A DNA stretch of 6,572 nucleotides from Bacteroidales bacterium (GTDB lineage Bacteria; Bacteroidota; Bacteroidia; Bacteroidales; JAAUTT01), in the NCBI GenBank assembly GCA_012031335.1, contig JAAUTT010000257.1:1-6572 (forward strand). The letters are read 5' to 3'. Position 1 is the stretch's first letter. Each line of letters opens with the position of its first letter. This document shows positions 1 through 6,339 of this stretch, piece after piece. The position numbers and the translations under genes are program-made. The notes under the pieces are model-generated. The model was not told the DNA's origin and did not search any database. It saw only the letters and a list, made by a program, of their open reading frames with translations.

Positions 1-929
1 AAATCTGAAACTTTGCAAAAGAGATATTTGCAATGGAATCCCGATGTGGTTATTCTCATTGATTATGCCGGATTCAATCTGAAGATTGCTGAATATGTCA
101 AATCTCTTAATATCCCTGTGTTCTATTATATTTCGCCAAAGGTATGGGTTTGGAAGGAATCGAGGGTTGAAAAAATAAAAAAATGGGTAGATCGCATGTT
201 TGTGATTTTTCCTTTTGAAGTCGATTTTTATAAAAAACACAATTTTAAAGCTTTTTTTGCCGGAAATCCATTAATCGATGCAATAGCAGAAAAAATCCCA
301 AATATTCCGGATGAACAAATTTTCACATTAAATAACAAATTATCCGGGAAACCCTATATTGCTCTTATTCCCGGAAGCCGAAAACAGGAAATAGAACTTT
401 GTTTGCCCGAAATGCTTAAAGCAGTTGATCATTTTCCTCAATATCAATGTATCATTGCAGGGGCTCCTTCCATTGATCTGTCTTTTTACAAGCACATACT
501 TAATGACAAAGATGTTCCTGTTCTGTTTGGCCAACTTACAGTATTCTTCGAAATTCAAGAGCTGCCATAGTCACTTCAGGTACTGCCACCCTGGAAACAG
601 CATTGCTGAATGTTCCCCAGGTTGTTTGTTATAAAACAAGCCATTTAACCTATCAGATTGGTCGTCATTTTGTAAAAATTAAGTTCTTCTCGCTTGTGAA
701 CATAATAATGGGTAAGGAAGTTGTAAAGGAATTATTGCAGTATAATTTGTCGGAAAATATCGCAATTGAGCTGAATTTGTTGCTTCATAACGAAAGTCGC
801 AGAACAAAAATGTTTAATGATTACCAGGAACTTAAAACCTTATGTGGCGGTGCCGGAGCTTCCAAACGAGTTGCCGAAATGATGCTCACAGAACTTAATA
901 CTTTAGTTCGCTTAAAAAATAAGTTTTGA
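1..929 (+). CDS. lpxB: Lipid-A-disaccharide synthase LpxB, 5'-truncated by the window edge, one frameshift as sequenced
   Basis: LpxB is a GT19-family glycosyltransferase at the inner membrane. It joins UDP-2,3-diacylglucosamine and lipid X to make the lipid A disaccharide in lipopolysaccharide synthesis. The reading frame is open from base 1, so the N-terminus lies upstream; about 309 residues are present against roughly 370-390 for the family. Visible family motifs in order are DYAGFNLKIA, SPKVWVWK, GNPLID, LIPGSRKQEIE, SGTATLE and VNIIMGKEVVKELLQ. The first frame stops at 568-570 after VPVLFGQLTVFFEIQ. The expected sequence resumes one frame over as TYSILRNSRAAIVTSGTA, beginning at 534. 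Adding one A to the CAA at 532-534 restores the gene, so this is a one-base deletion. Both halves are well conserved and the enzyme is normally needed for outer-membrane synthesis, so I infer a sequencing error rather than a dead gene. The stop at 927-929 overlaps the next gene. Confidence 0.93.
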
Positions 930-2079
930 TCACAAAGCCCATATATACCGCCGCCTTGTGTTTTATATTTCTGATGAATTTTTTGGCCATCAGCGCACAA
1001 TTGGTTAAAATAAGTGTTTTTAACAGTCTTCCGGTTAAAAGTGTAATTATCACTTCTTACGAAGGAGATTATGAAGTTTTAGGCGATGAATTACCTGTTA
1101 CTTTCCTTGAAAAAGGTAAAAATCTTTACATTTCACTTTATGATGGAGCGTTGTTGTTAAACAGCCTGCAAGGTTCAATCGGTAAATTTGGGAAGTTAAA
1201 ATTTAAGGCCACAAGTGTAAACCAAAAATTACGCATTGCAACTGTCGAGCCCAAATCTACTTCCAGAAATATTTCAGATAATCTGGAACTTAATGTAGAA
1301 TACGGAAGGATCATTCTCGTGAATGAAACTGATGTGGAAAATATATAGCAGGTGTGGTTGAGGCTGAAACTGGAGTAAATACTTTACCAGAATTTCGCAA
1401 AGCTCAAGCTATTCTTTGTCGCACATATCTTTATAATAACTTGAACCGGCACTTATCAGAAGGGTTTAACCTGTGTGATGAAGTACATTGCCAGGCTTAT
1501 AAAGGTCAAACACCTTTTACGGCCGAAATTTATAAATCCACAAATGCAACAAGCGGATTGGTGATTACAGGTAGTGATAATAATTTAATATTAGCTCCTT
1601 TTCATGGCAACTGCGGTGGTGAAACAGAAACTTCCGAAAACACCTGGATTAATAACCATGAATATCTAAGACCACTTAAGGATATTTATTGTCTAAAAAG
1701 TCCCAACTCGAACTGGTCTAAAAGTTTAACCATAAAAGAATGGAAGGTATATTTACTGAAAAATGATTTTGATATAAAGGCCTTATCAAATGCTGCTTTT
1801 GAAATGAAAGGTCCGGGGAGAAAGCAATATTACAAAGTTGGCAAAGATTCAATGCTGACGAAGCAAATGAGAGCTGATTGGAACCTTAAGTCGTCATATT
1901 TTCAAGTATTTTATAAAGATGGGGCTGTCATTTTGAAAGGCCATGGCTATGGCCATGGAGTGGGATTGTGTCAGGATGGAGCCATGCGTATGGCTTTGTT
2001 AGGGAAAAATTATACCGAAATTATCAACTATTATTTTAAGAATGTTAAAATTCAACAGCTAAACCTCATTCCCAAATAA
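926..2079 (+). CDS. Secreted SpoIID/LytB-domain protein, one frameshift as sequenced
   Basis: SpoIID/LytB-domain proteins act on peptidoglycan; Bacillus SpoIID is a lytic transglycosylase. Repaired, this gene encodes 384 residues. An N-terminal signal peptide (about residues 1-24, hydrophobic core then AISA|Q) exports it. I chose the TTG at 926 because an in-frame stop at 920-922 excludes anything further upstream and the next ATG, at 974, would delete most of the signal peptide. The TTG shares bases with the lpxB stop (TTGA), which implies translational coupling. The first frame ends at 1346-1348 after DVENI. The family sequence continues one frame over as YIAGVVEAETG, and adding one T after AAT (1340-1342) restores it. 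Downstream are FHGNCGGETE and the signature GHGYGHGVGLCQDGA (about residues 339-353), then a YTEIINYYF ending. Glu148 of EAETG aligns by eye with the catalytic Glu of SpoIID. The substrate and any link to LPS export are unknown. Confidence 0.88.
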
Positions 2080-2080
2080 A

Positions 2081-2462
2081 TTAATTCTGCAGAACTTTCT
2101 CGAAAGTATCAAATAGGGTATTAATAAAATAATCCTTTTTAGGTATAAAAGTTAGTTGCTCCTCGGCTGTAATATTCCTCAATCACTTTTTCGTTCGATT
2201 GATTTGATAATATAATTACAGGTACTTCTTTTTCAACCTTCCTGATTTCTGTCAAAGCATCCAGTCCGGTCATCAGGGTTTATCCTTTCAAAAAGAAATG
2301 ATCCAATATGATTAGATCCGGTTTCCGGGTGAGGTTTTGCAAACAGTCTTCACTGGTTCGATAAGCAGTTACATTGTATCCTTCCTTGCTGCCAATGGTG
2401 TATTCTAATAAATTCCTTATAAGGCTGTCGTCGTCCACTATAAATACTAATTTATCTTCCAT
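2081..2462 (-). pseudogene. Receiver-only response regulator (CheY-like), interrupted by an in-frame stop and a frameshift
   Basis: This is a single phosphoacceptor receiver domain with no output domain, starting at the ATG complementary to 2460-2462. Residues 1-60 carry the acidic pocket (VDDD, residues 9-12) and phosphoacceptor Asp54 in LIILDHFF. A TAA at 2282-2280 then interrupts the frame. The same frame continues with MTGLDALTEIRK and EVPVIILSNQSNEK (conserved Ser) until a second stop after ATNFYT. One base over, the C-terminus reads IPKKDYFINTLF with the conserved Lys and ends in TAA at 2083-2081. Removing one T from the TTTT in AACTTTTATACC restores that end. With that correction the length is 126 residues, the normal size of a lone receiver. 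It converges on the SpoIID gene with one base between the stops, so no terminator fits between them. It may be a true pseudogene or error-ridden sequence. Its partner kinase is unknown; the hybrid kinase at 4665 is the only candidate in view. Confidence 0.82.
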
Positions 2463-2731
2463 AACACATCGTTTTAAAGGCCGTAAATATTAATTTCATT
2501 TTAATATACGGACAGATTTTTAAAAAGTTTGATAATTAAAAAATATCTAACAAATATTTTTTAATATTAAGATATACAAATAAATAGCATATTTAATTTA
2601 TATGCTTGTATTGTCTTGCAAAACCCTGCCCTTTTTTCGTTTTTTAGGATTTTAATTATTTTTTAAACTTATTTTAATTTATAGCGAACTTTTCTTTCAT
2701 TTAAACCTTACATAATCAAGAAGAAAATTGT
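2463..2731. other. AT-rich divergent intergenic region
   Basis: About 270 bases separate the divergently transcribed receiver gene (- strand) and DUF2237 gene (+ strand), so promoters for both should lie here. The sequence is dominated by A and T tracts (for example around 2560-2600 and 2630-2690). I found no open frame that looks coding. I also found no exact Bacteroidota-type TAnnTTTG -7 element on the + strand that I would assign as a promoter. Confidence 0.5.
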
Positions 2732-3112
2732 ATGCCGGATAAAAATGTTTTTGGTGAGGACATAGTTACATGCAGTAATGATCCTAAAACTGGTTTTTTT
2801 AGGGATGGATGCTGCAATACTGATGAAAGGGATGTAGGAGAGCATACGGTATGTGTAATTACCACTGAGGAATTTTTGATTTTTTCTAAAAAAGTTGGTA
2901 ATGACCTGAGTACGCCAAAGCCAGCATATTCTTTTAAAGGTTTAAAGCCGGGAGATAAATGGTGCCTTTGTGCGTTGCGATGGGTTGAAGCTTATAAAAA
3001 TAATGCTGCACCTTATATATTACTTGAAGCAACAAACGAAAAGGTTCTGAAACATATTCCTATGAAATTGTTACTGAAATATGCATATATTCAGAAACAA
3101 AATTCACGCTGA
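2732..3112 (+). CDS. DUF2237 family protein (uncharacterised, cysteine-rich, cytosolic)
   Basis: This intact 126-residue protein matches the DUF2237 family along its whole length. Recognisable family blocks are NVFGEDIVTCSNDPKTGFFRD, a GCCNT motif (Cys27, Cys28), DVGEHTVC (Cys41), EFLIFSKKVGNDLSTP, and GLKPGDKWCLCALRW (Cys78, Cys80), followed by APYILLEATNEKVL. Six cysteines (14, 27, 28, 41, 78, 80) lie in the conserved part, which suggests metal binding or redox chemistry, but that is inference; no function is established for the family as far as I know. There is no signal peptide or membrane segment. The ATG at 2732 begins directly before the family's N-terminal block, and only a weak purine stretch (AAGAAGAAAA, about 2719-2727) precedes it. 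The gene has its own AT-rich upstream region and is followed after 111 bases by a desaturase gene on the same strand. Co-transcription is possible but not shown. Confidence 0.9.
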   Translation: MPDKNVFGEDIVTCSNDPKTGFFRDGCCNTDERDVGEHTVCVITTEEFLIFSKKVGNDLSTPKPAYSFKGLKPGDKWCLCALRWVEAYKNNAAPYILLEATNEKVLKHIPMKLLLKYAYIQKQNSR

Positions 3113-3147
3113 TGTAAAATTTCCCTCTCTTAAAACTATATAATGTT

Positions 3148-3185
3148 TTATTCACAAAGGATATTGGTGTAAGTGAATAATATCC
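3148..3185 (+). repeat. Two overlapping inverted repeats upstream of the desaturase gene
   Basis: TTATTCAC (3148-3155) is perfectly complementary to GTGAATAA (3173-3180), with a 17-base loop. GGATATT (3159-3165) is perfectly complementary to AATATCC (3179-3185), with a 13-base loop. The right arms share bases 3179-3180 and the second left arm sits in the first loop, so as RNA the two stems would interfere with each other. They lie 38-75 bases before the desaturase start. This may be an operator, a leader RNA structure or chance in AT-rich DNA; short arms keep confidence low. Confidence 0.3.
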
Positions 3186-3223
3186 GGTTTGTTGAATTTT
3201 GAATCAATAATAAAAATTATTTT

Positions 3224-4324
3224 ATGAAATCAAGAATAGATTTTTCAAACAGTATAAATCCTGAATTTTTTGATACACTCCGCAATAAGGTAAATGAATA
3301 TTTTCAGGTTAATCGTATATCCAGATTCGGGAATTATCATATGGTTATTAAGACCATTGTAATGCTCTCTATATATTTTATTCCTTATGCCTTAATGGTA
3401 TCCGGGGTAATTACAAATCCCTGGCTAATCCTTGTAATGTGGATTATTATGGGGTTTGGCATGGCCGGTATTGGCTTATCCATAATGCACGATGCAAATC
3501 ATGGCTCATACTCGAGAAACAAGGTAGTCAATACTATATTTGGTTACTTCATTAATCTTGTAGGTGGAAGTGTGACAAACTGGAAAATTCAGCACAATGT
3601 TCTTCATCATTCATATACGAATATTGAAGGGCATGATGAAGATATTACCACAGTTCCCATCTTGCGGTTCGCACCTGGTCAGAAAAAGTTTAAAATCCAT
3701 CATTATCAGCATATTTATGCATGGTTTTTATATAGTCTCATGACTTTAGCATGGTTTGCTTATAACGATATTCCTCGTCTTCTCCGATATAAAAAGAGAA
3801 AACAGGTTAAAAATCATAAGCTGAAATTTGGATGGATTATGGCTGAACTAATCTTTTTCAAAATATTCTATGCATTTTATATTATCCTGATTCCTTTGCT
3901 TGTGCTCGATATTCCATGGTGGGCTACGCTTGGTTTATTCTTTATAATGCAGGCTATTTGTGGATTATTACTCACCACTATTTTTCAGCTTGCGCATATC
4001 ATGCCAACTTCCGAATTTCCGGTACCCGATTCAAAAGGAAGAATTCAAAACAGCTGGGCAATTCACCAGTTGCATACCACAACTAATTTTTCGCCAAATA
4101 GCAGAATTTTTTCATGGTATATTGGAGGACTTAATTATCAGATCGAACATCATTTATTTCCAAATATCTGTCATGTTCATTACCGTAATATTTCGAAAAT
4201 AATAAAGTCTACAGCCCTTGAATATGGTATGCCTTATCATTCCCAGTCAAACTTTATTACAGCTATAATCAGCCATTTCAAAATGCTTAAAATGATGGGT
4301 CGGGCACCTGTATCATTAGGTTAA
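3224..4324 (+). CDS. Membrane fatty acid desaturase (front-end/delta-6-like acyl desaturase)
   Basis: This is an integral membrane di-iron desaturase, which introduces a double bond into the acyl chain of a lipid or acyl-CoA using O2 and an electron donor. The 366-residue protein is intact. All three histidine boxes are present: HDANH (89-93), HNVLHH (124-129) and QIEHH (306-310). Additional histidines occur at 258 (FQLAH) and at 281 and 284 (HQLHTTTNF). Hydrophobic spans lie at about 45-60, 66-88, 165-181, 206-231 and 233-257. The Gln replacing the first His of box three is typical of front-end desaturases and of bacterial acyl-CoA desaturases such as the DesA3 group. There is no fused cytochrome b5 domain, so electrons must come from a separate ferredoxin or reductase, none of which is encoded here. 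The ATG at 3224 is the natural start. The exact regiospecificity and substrate cannot be read from the sequence. A hairpin terminator follows about 80 bases after the stop. Confidence 0.92.
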   Translation: MKSRIDFSNSINPEFFDTLRNKVNEYFQVNRISRFGNYHMVIKTIVMLSIYFIPYALMVSGVITNPWLILVMWIIMGFGMAGIGLSIMHDANHGSYSRNKVVNTIFGYFINLVGGSVTNWKIQHNVLHHSYTNIEGHDEDITTVPILRFAPGQKKFKIHHYQHIYAWFLYSLMTLAWFAYNDIPRLLRYKKRKQVKNHKLKFGWIMAELIFFKIFYAFYIILIPLLVLDIPWWATLGLFFIMQAICGLLLTTIFQLAHIMPTSEFPVPDSKGRIQNSWAIHQLHTTTNFSPNSRIFSWYIGGLNYQIEHHLFPNICHVHYRNISKIIKSTALEYGMPYHSQSNFITAIISHFKMLKMMGRAPVSLG

Positions 4325-4401
4325 ATAGATTGTTAAATCCGTTTATGCCTAAATTGGATACCTGAAGTCAGAAATCTGGTTTAAATCTTATTTTTTTCCT
4401 A

Positions 4402-4440
4402 AGTACCAATGCTGCAAACGCATTGGTACTGCTTTATTTA
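4402..4440 (+). terminator. Probable intrinsic terminator after the desaturase gene
   Basis: A perfect 11-bp inverted repeat, AGTACCAATGC (4402-4412) and GCATTGGTACT (4420-4430), flanks a 7-base loop (TGCAAAC) and is followed by the T-rich GCTTTATTTA. It lies 77 bases after the desaturase stop. A T run just upstream (4391-4397) would give the opposite strand a U tract as well, although no - strand gene ends here. The trailing T run is interrupted, so efficiency is uncertain. A protein-binding palindrome is the alternative. Confidence 0.65.
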
Positions 4441-4664
4441 TCCAAAATGCTAACTCTTAAAAGTGAATTCATCTAGAATACCCGTATTTCAACATATTAG
4501 AAGTGATCTATATTTTTTCATTTGTCTCTCCCAATAAATTATTTTTTTAATCACTCAGATTGTCATTTGTTTAGCTAAAAAATAAAGATGTAAATGTCTT
4601 AATTATGAATTCGTATTGAGATAATATTTATATTCACCACATATAGTATAAACTTAGCTTTTCC
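4431..4664. other. Intergenic region upstream of the hybrid kinase
   Basis: The desaturase and the kinase are separated by 340 bases in total (4325-4664), including the hairpin at 4402-4430. The rest is AT-rich, with no coding frame or RNA gene that I can recognise. It contains a 10-base palindrome, TTTAGCTAAA (4570-4579). The kinase promoter is expected in this stretch, but no clear consensus element is visible. The ATG at 4605 is followed almost at once by a stop and starts no gene. Confidence 0.5.
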
Positions 4665-6269
4665 ATGACGCCTTTAGAAATTGAGAAAATTTATCATTTA
4701 ATAGCCGAGAACAGCGGAGATGTTATTTGGGTGCTTAATCTTGATTCTCTTAGTTTTACCTATGTGAGTCCATCCGTATTTCAGTTAAGGGGCTATACTC
4801 CCGAAGAAGTGCTGAATCAAAAAATGTCTGATGTACTTACCGAAGAATCGGGGAAATTTATTACGGATAATCTGCCTGTTAGAATTGAGATGTTTCTTAA
4901 AGGTGACACTTCAGTAAAAATAATGACTCACGAAGTGGATCAGATTCATCGTAATGGAAATATAATACCCACAGAAGTTGTCACCAGTCTAATTCAGGAC
5001 GAATCGGGAAAATTTCGGAAATTCTTGGAATTTCGAGAGACATAACAGAACGGCGAAAAGTTGAAAGTCAGATCCAGGAGAAGGAAAAACAACTTCAGCT
5101 TCAAAATGAATTGTTGATGGTTGCGCGGGACAAAGCTGAGGAGAGTGACCGCCTTAAAACCATATTCCTGCAGAATATGAGCCACGAAATACGAACCCCG
5201 ATGAATGCCATTCTGGGATTTTCTGATTTGTTGGTGAATAGTTTTTTTTAATCGACCAAAACTTGAGTATTATTCCAAAATTATTCGTCAGAGAGGGAAC
5301 GACTTACTTGGCCTGATAAACGATATGCTCGACCTTTCCAAAATTGAAGCTGGACAGCAGGTGATTGTCCCGGAAATTATCGAAATGGATGAACTTCTGG
5401 GAGAATTAAACGATTTCTTTCAAGGGTACAGTAAAAGTAAAGGGAAAGAAGCTGTAAAGCTAGTATTTAATAAGTTTGATAATCCGGCTAATGTTGAAAT
5501 TATAACAGGATAAAGGAAAGCTAAAACAGATTCTGATAAATTTGGTTAACAATGCGCTGAAATTTACAAACTCCGGAAAAATAGAAGTGAGTTGTGGAAT
5601 CGATGAATTTAATTTTATCCGTTGCCAGGTTTCAGATACAGGGATCGGTATTCCCGAAAATCTCCACAAAAGAATTTTCGATCGGTTTTTGCAAATAAAC
5701 AACAGTAATACTAATCCACAAGGTGGTACCGGTTTAGGTCTTGCAATTGTAAAGGGTTTGGTCGACCTGTTGAAAGGTGAGATTTGGGTTAGCTCAACTC
5801 CCGGAATTGGAAGTATTTTCACCTTTACAGTTAAAAATAATATTACCAGTGAAGTTAAGCCTGTTAAAGAAAAACACGATGTGGTTTTTTCTTCAGATAA
5901 ACTCCCTCCTGATAAATCTGTTCTTATTGTTGAGGATGATATATACAGCGCTGCTTATCTCATGGAACTACTGGGCGAAACAAAACTTTCCGTTCACCAT
6001 GTTGCTTTTGGATCGGAGGCGCTATCTTTTATCCGTAAGCAAAAACTGACCTTGTTTTAATGGATATTCGTCTGCCTGAGATTGATGGTTATGAGTTAAC
6101 CAGACTGATAAAAAGTGAAAACCCCGATATAAAAATAATTGCTCACAGTGCTTATGTGTCTGAAGAAGACCAGGAAAGAGCTTTTGAGGCCGGATGCGAT
6201 GATTTTATAGGTAAACCAGTTGATAAAGAATTGTTTTTCTGTAAATTAATTGCATACCTGAATTCCTGA
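4665..6269 (+). CDS. PAS hybrid sensor histidine kinase/response regulator, four frameshifts as sequenced
   Basis: This is a cytosolic hybrid kinase: PAS sensing, autophosphorylation on His, then transfer to its own receiver. Repaired, it has 534 residues: PAS/PAC (about 1-135, from [13 protein letters not shown] to [11 protein letters not shown]), a linker likely to be coiled coil (135-165), HisKA with His174 in [10 protein letters not shown], HATPase with N295-N296 (NNALKF), DTGIGIP (Asp324) and GGTGLGL (353-359), and a receiver (420-532) with Asp424/Asp425, Asp467 (MDIRLP), Ser495 and Lys517 (GKPVD). Four events break it: one A lost in the A run at 5009-5012, one T gained in the T run at 5242-5249, one G gained at 5508-5509 and one G lost beside 6054. 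They sum to zero and every motif is intact, so I infer sequence errors. There is no transmembrane segment. An in-frame TAG shortly upstream makes the ATG at 4665 the first start. The signal and partners are unknown; the upstream desaturase is only a positional candidate target. Confidence 0.9.
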
Positions 6270-6302
6270 GATTTTTTATTAATGAGCATATTTAGCTTTT
6301 TT

Positions 6303-6339
6303 AAAAGAGGATTGTTGTATTAAATAAAATTCCCCTTTT
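6303..6339 (+). terminator. Weak candidate terminator hairpin after the hybrid kinase
   Basis: AAAAGAGGA (6303-6311) pairs with TCCCCTTTT (6331-6339) with one A/C mismatch and a 19-base loop, 34 bases after the kinase stop. The four T bases are part of the stem and no further U tract follows. It is a poor match to an intrinsic terminator and may be incidental. Confidence 0.25.

Noticed and set aside
340..558. Open frame of 72 codons on the - strand inside lpxB
   Set aside because: It lies wholly opposite well-conserved LpxB motifs and has no recognisable protein features; it is an antisense shadow.
534..1350. Programmed ribosomal frameshifting at the lpxB and SpoIID shifts
   Set aside because: No slippery heptamer or downstream structure is apparent, neither family is known for recoding, and unrelated genes nearby show the same kind of lesion.
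1939..1958. GGCCATGG occurring twice four bases apart, resembling a short repeat or operator
   Set aside because: It is fully explained by the codons for the conserved GHGYGHG motif of the SpoIID domain.
2463..2731. A mobile-element or phage insertion in the AT-rich gap
   Set aside because: No terminal inverted repeats, target-site duplications or transposase/integrase remnants were seen; it looks like an ordinary divergent promoter region.
3960..4202. 80-codon + strand frame inside the desaturase
   Set aside because: It overlaps the third histidine box region of an intact desaturase in another frame and shows no independent coding signal.
5460..5822. Open frame of 120 codons on the - strand opposite the kinase ATPase domain
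   Set aside because: The + strand encodes the N, G1 and G2 boxes of HATPase there; the antisense frame is proline- and serine-rich with no family resemblance.
4665..6269. Splitting the kinase into several genes (a PAS protein, a HisKA fragment, an ATPase-receiver protein and a small receiver)
   Set aside because: Each junction falls within a conserved domain and is healed by a one-base change; the pieces form one canonical hybrid kinase with no missing motif.
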